From NCBI RefSeq assembly GCF_023715505.1, contig NZ_JAMBOH010000009.1, positions 1 to 64,000 of the forward strand: a stretch of 64,000 nt of DNA. Direction: 5' to 3'. The notes beneath the pieces are model-generated. The model had not been told where the DNA came from, did no database searches, and was given only the letters and a program-made list of their open reading frames with translations. Of the stretch, positions 8,948 to 17,805 are shown in pieces. The position numbers and the translations under genes are program-made. Numbering within the stretch: position 1 is the stretch's first letter; each line of letters opens with the position of its first letter. The DNA comes from Neobacillus cucumis (GTDB lineage: Bacteria > Bacillota > Bacilli > Bacillales_B > DSM-18226).

Positions 8948-9294
8948 ATCGCTTGTTGCCGATTCAAGTCATTTTGTTTATCAATCATGATGAATTCGTT
9001 AAAATAGCTTTTTAATATAAGCCATTTTGCTGGATAGGTATAAATAAAATCTTCAACAGCCTGCAAGGAATAATAGATAAAATAGTCGAACGAAATATTC
9101 TCTTTGCGCAAATCGTACAGCAGGGCATGGGGAACGGAGTAATACTCCTTTAACTGATAAGGGTTGAGAGTAACCGCCTGGATATTTTGATCCGAAAGAT
9201 ATTTTTTTATGGATTGTTCTTGTAAACTAATGCTTTCTTCCCTGGTTCGACCATCGATGCTTATGCGATCATTTATAAAATAAATACCATTCAT
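8944..9294 (-). CDS. Small protein resembling the N-terminal part of serine recombinases
   Basis: A 116-aa protein. Its first ~45 residues (GIYFINDRISIDGRTREESI, then SLQEQSIKKYLSDQN) follow the pattern of resolvase/invertase N-termini (Y.R.S......ES...Q...). The Ser of DRIS sits where the catalytic Ser would be, but the preceding residues differ (INDR rather than Y.R) and no DNA-binding domain follows. I chose ATG 9294, preceded by AGAGGGTGG with suitable spacing; an ATG at 9318 has no ribosome-binding site. It may be a domesticated fragment with a new role. The similarity is weak and needs a profile search. Confidence 0.5.
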   Translation of the reverse strand: MNGIYFINDRISIDGRTREESISLQEQSIKKYLSDQNIQAVTLNPYQLKEYYSVPHALLYDLRKENISFDYFIYYSLQAVEDFIYTYPAKWLILKSYFNEFIMIDKQNDLNRQQAI

Positions 9295-9395
9295 ACTAGC
9301 CACCCTCTCAAAATTCATTGGTATTGTTATTGACAGGGATAGATAGAAGTATACGTAATAGATAGAAAATCATTGAGGAGATCAGGATAAGTGCT

Positions 9396-9953
9396 GCAGG
9401 ACTCCCTTAGTCGTCCAAAATGTGTTTGTATTTAATAAGGGAGCATTAACAAACTAGCCTGGGTCCGGGCACTTCCACCGGTCCTAACGGCGTCTATTTG
9501 TGATATACCCTGTTGATTTCCTTAGCTGTTCGGTGTTTCTGCTATTGTGTTTAAGTGACTTGGATCAGGTCAGCACTCCTTGTGGCAGGGGTGCTTCTTT
9601 TAGTTTATATGGGGTATGCCACATGGCAAAGCAAGCCTAATCGAAATGAGCATCTGCGGTTTCATTTACGCCTAGGAAGCAGATTGCATTTGCTGCATCC
9701 GTGTCATTATTAAATCCACATGCGTCATGGATACGATTGGTATGATTGGAGCAAGTTCGTAATCTTATACTGGTACTGCGAAAATAATCATTATGCTTTC
9801 CTATATTCTTGTATTGTGGTTTGGTTTTTTAGTTTGGCATTAGGAGGTATAATGATCGGTAAGCTTGACTCCTCTGGGCAATTCCTTCTTATGTTAAATA
9901 AGGTGTCCGCCATCATTAATGTGGGGTACAGCTATTTTTCTTATTTTTTCACC
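9396..9953 (+). pseudogene. Degraded LysE/ArgO-family amino-acid exporter
   Basis: Translating all three plus frames gives successive pieces of one LysE/ArgO protein in order: VQNVFVFNKGALTN (9413 on), ASICD near 9490, GVSAIVF near 9530, GVLLLVYMGYATWQSKPN near 9580-9640, AASVSLLNPHA near 9690-9725, MDTIGMIGASS near 9727-9760, GKLDSSGQFLLMLNKVSAII near 9855-9920, and MWGTAIFLIF from 9919. Several frameshifts and stops separate them, so the gene is dead. It fills what would otherwise be an ~800-bp gap. Intact relatives export basic amino acids. Confidence 0.75.
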
Positions 9954-10106
9954 AAAATATCATGCTAACTCTACACATTTATTGGCAGTTTCGTTAAGAA
10001 TGAAAATCTCTAAAAGTGCGAAATATAATCTTGGGTTGAAGGTTCAACCCGTTGATTCGAAAGGGTTTGTATTGCATCTGATATCCAAAAAATTGGAGGT
10101 AAATAC

Positions 10107-10469
10107 ATGAACACTCAACATACGATTACACACGTTAATCAATGCCGTCAACTCTCTCAGCAGCTTATCCAGCAAACGCAGTTAAGTAATCAGCAATACC
10201 AGCAAATGCTGCAAAATGAGCAGCAAAATGTTCGTATGCTCGAGCAAATGCTGCAAAAAGAAAGAATGGCGGTTCAAACGATCCAACAAAGCTTACAAGG
10301 GCATGAGATGGCGATTCAACGCTGCCATGAAGTTATTGCACAGTGTAATCAATTGGAGAGAGAATTAGCGGGACAAGTGGGGACGTTTGGATATCAATCC
10401 GGTACAAATGTAAATCCTGCTTTCCAAACCCAATCGTTCCAACAATACCAGCCCCAATCGTTCCGATAA
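10107..10469 (+). CDS. Small glutamine-rich coiled-coil protein, unknown function
   Basis: A 120-aa hydrophilic protein with about one quarter Gln and no membrane segment. Residues ~10-90 have heptad-like hydrophobic spacing (LIQQTQLSNQQYQQML, MLEQMLQKERMAVQTIQ), predicting a long coiled coil. The tail is Gln/Phe-rich with a repeated QSF (FQTQSF, PQSF). Ribosome-binding site TTGGAGG lies 9 nt upstream of ATG. The composition recalls small Bacillus spore-coat or spore-surface proteins, but no family is recognised. It is a single gene with its own terminator at 10517. Confidence 0.7.
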   Translation: MNTQHTITHVNQCRQLSQQLIQQTQLSNQQYQQMLQNEQQNVRMLEQMLQKERMAVQTIQQSLQGHEMAIQRCHEVIAQCNQLERELAGQVGTFGYQSGTNVNPAFQTQSFQQYQPQSFR

Positions 10470-10516
10470 TTACAACGAAGGCTAAAAGTGCTTATAAAGC
10501 GCTGCAGCTAGATGTC

Positions 10517-10546
10517 AAAAGCGTGCACATATGTGCACGCTTTTTC
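10517..10546 (+). terminator. Rho-independent terminator
   Basis: A 28-nt perfect palindrome (AAAAGCGTGCACAT at 10517-10530 with its complement at 10531-10544) ends in TTTTT. It follows the Gln-rich gene. Confidence 0.75.
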
Positions 10547-10562
10547 TACGGAAAAAAAATAA

Positions 10563-10578
10563 CCCGGCAAATGCCGGG
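10563..10578 (-). terminator. Possible minus-strand terminator
   Basis: A CCCGGCA/TGCCGGG stem with a 2-nt loop is followed on the minus strand by TTATTTTTTTT. No minus-strand gene upstream was found to match it, so it may be an orphan or may stop antisense transcription from the xdh operon region. Confidence 0.4.
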
Positions 10579-10835
10579 CAGGTTAACACCTAATCTATAT
10601 TAAGGGGGGCGGAGGTTATAAGGTTCATTAAGAGAACCTATTTATATCTTAATAGATAAATATGAACAAATTATGAAGGATTAATTAATAGTTTAAGAAG
10701 GTTATTAATAGAAAATTTAAAGGCCTATTCCGGAGTATTTCCTCATTAATAAATAAAGATTTCATTCTAGGAATAGCTCACTGCTTAATATAAATTACAA
10801 TAGGGAATTTATAAATCTAAAAGTGGGGGGAACGT

Positions 10836-11852
10836 GTGGACGACTTTTATCAAATTTTAGATGTTCTTGATTACCCTAAGGAAAAAGTCATAGCAACAAT
10901 CATCGGTGTCGAAGGTTCTGCATACAAAAAGGAAGGCTCCTCAATGCTATTTTTTTCAGATGGAACACAATTAGGAATGTTAACAGCCGGCTGCTTGGAA
11001 GAGGACCTAGCCTTAAAAGTGAGGGAGGTTTTTAAGAAACAAGAGGCGATCATTCTCCAATACGATATGTATATGGAGGATGATTTGGATTGGGGGCAAG
11101 GAGCTGGCTGCAATGGCACGATTGATATATTAATCGAACCGGTCACCGAGCAATTAACAGAGGATCTTCTTATGGTTAAAGAACTTCTAAGCCAGCATAA
11201 GCCTGTTATTGCTTTAAAAAAGCTGGATGACCTCGGGGAATATGTATTTATCGAGGAGGATGGGGAGCCATTTGGAAACTGGTCGGGTCCGCTCCCGACA
11301 ATCGAGTTTACTTCTAAAAGCGGCAGCATCACACGGGATGGCTCGCCAGTCTTTCAACAAACGTTTTATCCTAAGCCGCGCTTAATTATCTTCGGTGCAG
11401 GACCAGATGCAAGACCACTTGCCTCATTAGCGGCTGAAACCGGTTTTTCAGTAGTGGTTTGTGATTGGCGGGAAACATTTTGTCAGAAAGAACATTTTCC
11501 TTCGGCAGACAAAATTCTGCAAGGGTTTCCGATCGATCTGCTTCAACAGATTTCTTTTTCACCCTATGATTTTGTGGTCATAATGACCCATCAATTCAAA
11601 AGAGACCAAGAATTGTTGACGAATATTCTCAATAAAAATATTCGATACTTAGGTGTTTTGGGACCAAAAGAACGAACAAGGAGATTGCTAAATAACGAGG
11701 GAATTCCGAGTGGAATATTTTCACCAATGGGTGTGGCAATAGGGGCTAAGGGTCCTGCTGAAATAGCGGTCAGTGTCATGGCTCAAATGATTGAAGTGTG
11801 GAGAAAACCGTTGCACGAACGAATAGAATTGCTTTGGACCATTCCAGATTAG
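10836..11852 (+). CDS. XdhC/PucA-type molybdenum cofactor maturation factor
   Basis: Proteins of this family bind molybdenum cofactor, promote its sulfuration and insert it into xanthine dehydrogenase-type enzymes. The 338-aa protein has the N-terminal XdhC/CoxI domain (VEGSAYKKEGSSML, TAGCLEEDL) and a C-terminal Rossmann domain starting at about residue 185 (IIFGAGPDARPLASLA). It ends with the conserved GVLGPKERTRRLL and GAKGPAEIAVSVMAQ blocks. The start is GTG 10836 after GGGGGG. It is the first gene of a four-gene operon encoding the molybdenum hydroxylase it serves. The MobA-like PucB of B. subtilis is not present here. Confidence 0.9.
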   Translation: MDDFYQILDVLDYPKEKVIATIIGVEGSAYKKEGSSMLFFSDGTQLGMLTAGCLEEDLALKVREVFKKQEAIILQYDMYMEDDLDWGQGAGCNGTIDILIEPVTEQLTEDLLMVKELLSQHKPVIALKKLDDLGEYVFIEEDGEPFGNWSGPLPTIEFTSKSGSITRDGSPVFQQTFYPKPRLIIFGAGPDARPLASLAAETGFSVVVCDWRETFCQKEHFPSADKILQGFPIDLLQQISFSPYDFVVIMTHQFKRDQELLTNILNKNIRYLGVLGPKERTRRLLNNEGIPSGIFSPMGVAIGAKGPAEIAVSVMAQMIEVWRKPLHERIELLWTIPD

Positions 11853-11874
11853 CAAAGTGTTAGGAGGTTGAACT

Positions 11875-14205
11875 GTGGAGGTTATTGGGAAAAGTGTCAT
11901 CCGCAAAGATGCACTTGAAAAGGTGACGGGTCGAGCAAAGTATACGAACGATTATTATACAAATCCAATGCTGTCCGGAAAAATGGTCATCAGTCCCTAT
12001 GGTCATGCAAAAATCGTCGATATTAACACAAAAGAGGCATCCCAAGTCCCCGGTGTCAGAGCGATCCTTGCTGGCCAGCATTTCCCATTAACAGGTGAGG
12101 CTATCAGGGATCGACCGCCAATAGCCGTTGATAAGGTTCGGTACCATGGTGAACCTGTGGCACTTGTTGTCGCAGATACCCCTGCCCAGGCAAAAAAGGC
12201 CGCAGACTTGATAAAGGTTCAATATGAACTACTTCCGGTCGTCAATTCGCCAACCCAGGCATTTAAAGAAGGGGCACCGCTGGTCCATGAAGGGCTTGGA
12301 AACTATGAGAAGGATGAAGATTCCCACCCTGTTCCGGGGACAAATATCGCCACCCTTATTAAAATACGTAAAGGGAATATCGAAGCCGGATGGGCAGCGA
12401 GTGAAATCGTAGTCCAAGAAAGCTTTTCCTTTGCACCTTCCGATCATGCCGCCATGGAAACAAGATGTGCAACCGCCGAAATCAAGCCGGATGGAACAAT
12501 CATGATTATGACCTCATCACAGGCTCCATTTATGGTCAAACAGCTTATCGCCAATTACTTTAAGGAGGATATTGGCAAGATTGTAGTCCATACACCATTG
12601 GTTGGCGGAGCCTATGGGGGGAAAGCGGCTGTACAGCTTGAGGTCCTTGCATACCTTGCTTCTAAGGCGGTCGGAGGAAAGCCAGTCAAAATATTAAATG
12701 ATCGGGAACAAGATATCATCACTTCTCCGTGTCATATCGGACTAGATGCCACTATTAAACTAGGGGCAGACAGGAAGGGGAAAATAACAGCAGCTGAAAT
12801 TCAATATTTATGGGATGGCGGTGCTTATTCAGATAAGGCAATCGATGTAACGCGGTCAGGAGCCGCGGATTGCACAGGGCCTTATAATATTGAAAATGTG
12901 TGGTGTAATTCCTACTGCATGTATACCAATCATCCGTATGCCTCTCCATTTCGGGGATTCAGCCATTCGGAGTTGTCATTTTGCATTGAACGGACAATGG
13001 ATATCCTTGCTCAAAGATTAAATATGGACCCGTATGATCTTAGATATATCAATGCGATCATGCCAGGCCATACCACCCCCACTAGGGTTAAGCTGAATAA
13101 AAGCAATGTTGGTAACCTGCAAAAATGCATTCAGAAGGCCCGAGAGTTAATTAAATGGGATGAAGGAGCCATAAAGGAAATAGATGAACGATTTGTTCGA
13201 GTAAAGGGAGTAAGCTGCAGCTGGAAAACCACAACCATAGATCCTAACGCTCCATCAGGGGCAATCATTACCTTCAACCGCGATGGAAGTTTAAATTTAA
13301 TGTCTGGCGTTATTGAGATAGGGACAGGGACAAAGACTATCCTTGCTCAAATCCTCGCCGAAAGGCTAAAAATGGACATAGATAAAATCCATGTCCGAAT
13401 GGAGGTAGATACGCAAACCACACCAGAACACTGGAAGACCGTTGCCAGCCGCGGGACTTACATGGGTGGAAGAGCGGTCCTAAATGCAGCGGAGGATGTG
13501 ATTAATCAGTTAAAAGAGGTCGCCTCTTGTGTCCTTCGAGCCCCAAAAGAGGATATTGAAGTTGCTAACAGCCGTGTCTTTTTGCGGGATGACCCTACCA
13601 TCGGTCTCGATTTTAAAGATGTCGGCTACGGTTATCAATATCCAAACGGAAATGCTATCGGAGGGCAGATCATTGGCAGAGGAAAATTTATTTTACGACA
13701 CCTGACACATTTGGACCCCGAAACAGGAGAAGGAAAGCCCGGTCCAGAATGGACTGTTGCGGCATATGGGGTTGAAATTGAATTAGATAAAAGGGACTAT
13801 ACGTACCGGCTGTTGAAAGCATGTACCGTGGTGGATCTTGGCAGAGTAATGAACGAAAAAGCCGCCCTTGGTCAGGTAATGGGGGCGATGAGCATGGGAT
13901 TGGCCTTTGCCGGCCGTGAAACCTTTTATTTTGATGAGTTAGGAAGGGTCTTGAATCCTCAGCTCAGAACCTATAGGCCGCTAAGATACGGAGAGCATCC
14001 TGAATACCTTGTCGGTTTTGTTGAAACTCCACAGCTAGACGGCCCATATGGAGCCCGCGGTGTCGGAGAGCATGGACTACTGGGGATGCCAGGGGCGCTG
14101 GGGAACGCATTATCACTCGCTGCAGGTGTATCGCTTCGGAATCTTCCGCTCCTTCCGGAATTAATCTGGAGGGCAAAGGAGGCATCCCATCATGCTCCCC
14201 TTTGA
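11875..14205 (+). CDS. Molybdopterin-binding (large) subunit of a xanthine dehydrogenase-family hydroxylase
   Basis: This 776-aa subunit would hydroxylate a heterocycle or aldehyde at a Mo centre. The N-terminal ~115 residues form the aldehyde oxidase/xanthine dehydrogenase a/b hammerhead. The Mo-binding domains show SSQAPF near 223, GGAYGGK near 243, PFRGF near 358 and the catalytic-Glu motif RGVGEHG near 729. The residue after GGK is Ala where bovine xanthine oxidase has substrate-binding Glu802, so xanthine may not be the substrate. The start is GTG 11875 after TAGGAGG. It overlaps the FAD-subunit gene by 14 nt, indicating translational coupling. Confidence 0.88.
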   Translation: MEVIGKSVIRKDALEKVTGRAKYTNDYYTNPMLSGKMVISPYGHAKIVDINTKEASQVPGVRAILAGQHFPLTGEAIRDRPPIAVDKVRYHGEPVALVVADTPAQAKKAADLIKVQYELLPVVNSPTQAFKEGAPLVHEGLGNYEKDEDSHPVPGTNIATLIKIRKGNIEAGWAASEIVVQESFSFAPSDHAAMETRCATAEIKPDGTIMIMTSSQAPFMVKQLIANYFKEDIGKIVVHTPLVGGAYGGKAAVQLEVLAYLASKAVGGKPVKILNDREQDIITSPCHIGLDATIKLGADRKGKITAAEIQYLWDGGAYSDKAIDVTRSGAADCTGPYNIENVWCNSYCMYTNHPYASPFRGFSHSELSFCIERTMDILAQRLNMDPYDLRYINAIMPGHTTPTRVKLNKSNVGNLQKCIQKARELIKWDEGAIKEIDERFVRVKGVSCSWKTTTIDPNAPSGAIITFNRDGSLNLMSGVIEIGTGTKTILAQILAERLKMDIDKIHVRMEVDTQTTPEHWKTVASRGTYMGGRAVLNAAEDVINQLKEVASCVLRAPKEDIEVANSRVFLRDDPTIGLDFKDVGYGYQYPNGNAIGGQIIGRGKFILRHLTHLDPETGEGKPGPEWTVAAYGVEIELDKRDYTYRLLKACTVVDLGRVMNEKAALGQVMGAMSMGLAFAGRETFYFDELGRVLNPQLRTYRPLRYGEHPEYLVGFVETPQLDGPYGARGVGEHGLLGMPGALGNALSLAAGVSLRNLPLLPELIWRAKEASHHAPL

Positions 14206-15028
14206 TTTTGAATATTATCGTCCAGAAACATTAAAGGAGGCTGTTGATTTATATCAAAAATTAGATCAACAGGGGAAGCAGCCGTTTTATTTTTCTGGAG
14301 GGACTGAATTAATAACACTTGGAAGAATTGACTTAGCATACACGGAGGCTGTTATTGATATCAAAGGAATTCCTGAATGTAATATTATGCAGGTTTCTGG
14401 AGACCATTTATTGCTCGGCAGTTCACTCACTTTAACGGGTTTAGAAGAAGCAGGTCTCTTCCCGCTATTAACAAAGACATCCAGTGAAATCGCAGATCAT
14501 TCAGCTCGCGGGAAAATTACTTTGGGCGGCAATATTTGCGCGCGGATTTTTTACCGGGAAGCGGTTCTACCCTTTTTATTAGCCGAAAGCATGGTCTTGA
14601 TAATTGGAACTGAGGGAAAAAAAATGGTGCCAATTAATGATGTGTTTCAAGGTCATTTACGTTTGAATAAGGGAGAAATTTTAGTTCAAACGGCTACGGA
14701 AAATCGTTATATACAGGCCCCGTACTTTACGGTTAAACGAAGGCAGCAATGGGAAACTGGTTACCCGTTGATTACGCTAGCAGCCTTAAAAATCAATCAA
14801 AAAATTCGGGTAGCGGTCAGCGGTTTATGCCCATTTCCGTTCCGGTCGCCCGCTGTGGAGGAATCGATCAATGCACGGGGGAATTCGATTGAAACAAGGG
14901 TAGAAGGAGCCCTTAATGCATTGCCTCAGCCTATTTTAGATGATATAGAGGGTTCCAGTGAATATCGTTTATTTGTCCTGCGGAATTTGCTGTTGGATGC
15001 GTTAGCAAACCTAGATAGGGAACAGTAA
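14192..15028 (+). CDS. FAD-binding (medium) subunit of the molybdenum hydroxylase
   Basis: A 278-aa protein of the CoxM/PucC type that passes electrons from the 2Fe-2S subunit to FAD. Visible are the N-terminal DFEYYRPETLKEAVDLY, the FAD pyrophosphate loop FSGGTELI near residue 30, and TLGGNICARI near 110 (the TxGGN flavin motif). The C-terminal CO dehydrogenase-flavoprotein domain starts near 180. The ATG lies inside the 3' end of the large-subunit gene, downstream of a GGAGG at about 14169. The 2Fe-2S subunit gene follows within 20 bp. Confidence 0.88.
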   Translation: MLPFDFEYYRPETLKEAVDLYQKLDQQGKQPFYFSGGTELITLGRIDLAYTEAVIDIKGIPECNIMQVSGDHLLLGSSLTLTGLEEAGLFPLLTKTSSEIADHSARGKITLGGNICARIFYREAVLPFLLAESMVLIIGTEGKKMVPINDVFQGHLRLNKGEILVQTATENRYIQAPYFTVKRRQQWETGYPLITLAALKINQKIRVAVSGLCPFPFRSPAVEESINARGNSIETRVEGALNALPQPILDDIEGSSEYRLFVLRNLLLDALANLDREQ

Positions 15029-15047
15029 TAATAGGGAGGAGAGGGCC

Positions 15048-15503
15048 CTGAGATCCTATTCCATAACATTAGATGTGAATGGTGAAAGTCATACTTTGTT
15101 GGTGAGTCCAGCTGATACTCTTTTGTATGCCCTACGAAGCTATCTCGGCCTGACTGGTGCAAAGCCAGGCTGTTTAAATGGGGACTGCGGTGCCTGTACA
15201 ATTAATATTGACGGATGGCCGATGAAGTCCTGCTTGATGCTGGCTGTCGAAGCGGCTGGGAAAAAAGTGACGACAATTGAAGGGCTTCATGAAACAGCAA
15301 TACAAAAAGCGTTTATTGAAAATTTTGCGTTTCAATGCGGCTATTGTACGCCAGGCTTTATAATGAATTGTCACTCGTTAATCGAGCAGCATCCCGATGC
15401 TGATGATGAAACGATAAAGGAATGGCTGGAATCAAATATTTGCCGATGCACAAGCTACGCTGAGATAGAAAAAGCTGTCAAAACAGTGTTGCGGAAGAGG
15501 TAA
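15048..15503 (+). CDS. 2Fe-2S (small) subunit of the molybdenum hydroxylase
   Basis: A CoxS/PucE-type ferredoxin subunit. The N-terminal plant-type 2Fe-2S cluster uses the cysteines in PGCLNGDCGACTI plus a Cys 12 residues further on. The C-terminal helical domain holds the second cluster (FQCGYCTPGF and NICRCTSY). The first ATG/GTG in frame (GTG 15075) would remove the first beta-strand (SYSITLDVNGE). The likeliest start is therefore CTG 15048, 8 nt after GGGAGG, giving 151 aa, close to the family's usual 150-160. It is the last gene of the operon, with a terminator following. Confidence 0.85.
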   Translation: MRSYSITLDVNGESHTLLVSPADTLLYALRSYLGLTGAKPGCLNGDCGACTINIDGWPMKSCLMLAVEAAGKKVTTIEGLHETAIQKAFIENFAFQCGYCTPGFIMNCHSLIEQHPDADDETIKEWLESNICRCTSYAEIEKAVKTVLRKR

Positions 15504-15541
15504 GCATTGGTTAGTTTGTCTAACCGATTGGTGCTTTTCCA

Positions 15542-15570
15542 AAATAGGGTGCGATGAATGCACCCTATTT
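15542..15570. terminator. Bidirectional terminator between convergent genes
   Basis: An 11-bp stem AAATAGGGTGC (15542-15552) pairs with 15560-15570 around a 7-nt loop. It ends the xdh operon and includes the stop codon of the convergent PBP gene. Confidence 0.75.
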
Positions 15571-17634
15571 GCCTTTCATTCGAAAATACGTATCCAATAC
15601 ACGACGGCCTATTTTAAGATTTGCTCGATTATCCTCTTTGCCGTCATATGCCCATGGAACTAAAACGGCCATCGCCACCTCTGGATTAGAACTTGGAGCA
15701 TAACTCACAAGGCTTAAATTCATAACAGGCGGTGGTTCTTTGCCAAAACGACTACGCATTGGCCCATCATAAAAGGCCTGAGCGGTTCCTGTTTTTCCGG
15801 CAGGAGAGTATCGGGCACCTTCGAAAAACTTGTAAGCAGTTCCGCCAGGTTCTTGCATTACTTTTTTAAAGCCTATTTGCACGCGTCTAAGCCATTCTTT
15901 TTTTACATCAATCGTATTAAGGACGGTAGGGTTAATATCTTTCCATACAGGCCCCAGCGTCTCTCCATCACGCGCAGGTTCTCTGATTTGTTTAACGATA
16001 TGCGGCTGCATTCGGCAGCCCCCATTGGCAATCGTTGAAACATATTGGGCTAGCTGCATGGCTGAATAGGTATCATATTGTCCAATTACGAGGTCAAGTA
16101 AATATCCCGGCAGCTTACTTTCACCCTTAAAACCTGTCTGCTCATTCGGTAAATCAATTCCAGTCCTTGTTCCTAAACCGAATGAGGCAAAAGAACTCCT
16201 TATCGTTTCAAAAGCCCTTTTATTGGTAAAATTCAGGGGTTTGTCATATTCATAATGCCCTTTGCCAATCCTTATAGCGGTATGGAACATATATACGTTA
16301 GACGACTTTTTTAAGGCATTAATTTCATTTAACCGACCTAAATAAGTATAGGATTTTTTAATAGGCGTACCTTTGATTTTGATCCCTCTATCATCAAAAT
16401 AAGTATTAGGTGAAATGGCTCCTGTCTTATAGCCGGTTAATATGGTAGCTCCTTTTACAGCTGACCCTACGCTATAGGTTGTCGTAAAGGTTCCCAGGGC
16501 ATCATCCATCATTTCGGTTCTTCCAGTTTTTGAGTCTTTTACGATTTTCCTTCCTGACATTGCCAGTACATCACCAGTTTTAGGATCCATTAATACCACA
16601 TAAGCTCGGTCGGTTAAACGTGTACCAGGCCATCTTTTCGCTGCCCAAAGCTCTTCGTCAATAATTTTATTAACGGCTATCTGCAAATCCATATCGATGG
16701 ACAAAACAAGGTCTTTTCCTTTATTACCCGGTAACACTGTTTCGGTTTCAATCACATTGCCCTCTTTATCGGTAATGTTTTTCACCTTTGATTTATTACC
16801 TTGCAGGACATCCTCATATTGCGCCTCTAACTGGCTTTTCCCAACCCTGTCATTACGGCTATAACCTCTAGCAAGAAAATAATCTAATTGGTCAGCGGGG
16901 AGTCCATCCCCTGATTTGGTCACGTTACCTAAAACAGACCTTAACGTATTTTCAAAGGCATAGGAACGGTCCCAATCAGTTGTAGTTTCAACACCTGGGA
17001 GGGATTGGAGATTCTCACTTACAACGGCAAATTCCTTCTCAGAGACGCCTTCGTTTTTAACTATTACTGGTATAAATTTAACGCCTTTGCTGAATTCCCT
17101 ATAAATCGCTAACATCTCCAGATCTTTTTCTGTTAGTCGATTTAATTCTGCCGCAGTGATCCTGTCTAGTTTTAATTGATAGAGGTCACTATCTGTAAGT
17201 TTCTTGGCACGATACAAAGCTTTTTCTTGCTCGGTAATTTTTGCGTTAACCTGGTCGGGGTATTTCATCATCCAATAGTCCCGTTTATCTCTTTCGGTAA
17301 CCATATCTGTTTTTTTCTCGATGAGATGCGCTAATTTTTTAGCTGTTTGCATCATTTCTAACTGACTAAAACCTATATTAGTAAAGGTAATCGCACTTTT
17401 TGGAATATTATCAACAACGACCCGGTAATCCCGGTCATAAATTTTCCCCCTTGGGACAGGATTACTTACAGTTATGTCTTCCTTTCTCTCCAAATCTCTT
17501 TTGAAGTTTTCTCCGTAAACAATTTGGACAAAACCAAGTCTTAGTATCAAGATGGAAAATAGAAAAAACACACTAAAAAAAAGCATATTTAAACGAAAAG
17601 GAAAATGAGATTTTTTCTTTTTCTGATTTTCCAA
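15565..17634 (-). CDS. Class B penicillin-binding protein (PbpA/PbpH-type transpeptidase)
   Basis: A 689-aa peptidoglycan transpeptidase anchored by one N-terminal membrane helix after a Lys-rich start (residues ~15-35). A PBP-dimer domain follows (PVPRGKIYDRDYRVV near 60), then the transpeptidase domain with SxxK as GSAVKGA near 390, SxN as KKSSN near 443, and KTGTAQ near 613. Length and order match the elongation PBPs of rod-shaped bacilli. The start is TTG 17634, with AAAGGATG upstream. It is monocistronic and divergent from the M32 carboxypeptidase. Confidence 0.92.
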   Translation of the reverse strand: MENQKKKKSHFPFRLNMLFFSVFFLFSILILRLGFVQIVYGENFKRDLERKEDITVSNPVPRGKIYDRDYRVVVDNIPKSAITFTNIGFSQLEMMQTAKKLAHLIEKKTDMVTERDKRDYWMMKYPDQVNAKITEQEKALYRAKKLTDSDLYQLKLDRITAAELNRLTEKDLEMLAIYREFSKGVKFIPVIVKNEGVSEKEFAVVSENLQSLPGVETTTDWDRSYAFENTLRSVLGNVTKSGDGLPADQLDYFLARGYSRNDRVGKSQLEAQYEDVLQGNKSKVKNITDKEGNVIETETVLPGNKGKDLVLSIDMDLQIAVNKIIDEELWAAKRWPGTRLTDRAYVVLMDPKTGDVLAMSGRKIVKDSKTGRTEMMDDALGTFTTTYSVGSAVKGATILTGYKTGAISPNTYFDDRGIKIKGTPIKKSYTYLGRLNEINALKKSSNVYMFHTAIRIGKGHYEYDKPLNFTNKRAFETIRSSFASFGLGTRTGIDLPNEQTGFKGESKLPGYLLDLVIGQYDTYSAMQLAQYVSTIANGGCRMQPHIVKQIREPARDGETLGPVWKDINPTVLNTIDVKKEWLRRVQIGFKKVMQEPGGTAYKFFEGARYSPAGKTGTAQAFYDGPMRSRFGKEPPPVMNLSLVSYAPSSNPEVAMAVLVPWAYDGKEDNRANLKIGRRVLDTYFRMKGK

Positions 17635-17805
17635 GTTGGCAGCACATCCTTTTTTCCAAATAGTTTCTTTTCCTTATTATGCCTATTAGAAATAATAGGT
17701 AAAACCAAAAGTAAAGAAAGTAAGAATTTCAAAACTTTACCATTATTTGAATTTTTACTTTATAATAAATGAGATGCTTTAGTTATCAGGTAAGGGGGTC
17801 TAAAA

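Larger units (their letters stand above)
10470..10835. other. Intergenic region with hairpins upstream of the xdh operon
   Basis: It contains the terminator at 10517-10544 and a second hairpin at 10563-10578 whose T-run is on the minus strand. A third small hairpin (AGGTTC/GAACCT, 10621-10639) follows, then an A/T-rich stretch. No gene was found. The promoter of the downstream operon must lie here, but no convincing -35/-10 pair was identified. Confidence 0.5.

Noticed and set aside
9919..10110. 63-codon frame before the Gln-rich gene
   Set aside because: Its first residues (MWGTAIFLIF) are the end of the decayed LysE protein; the rest is unselected read-through.
16000..16040. Short plus-strand frames inside the PBP gene
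   Set aside because: They lie wholly opposite a well-conserved coding sequence and have no translation signals.
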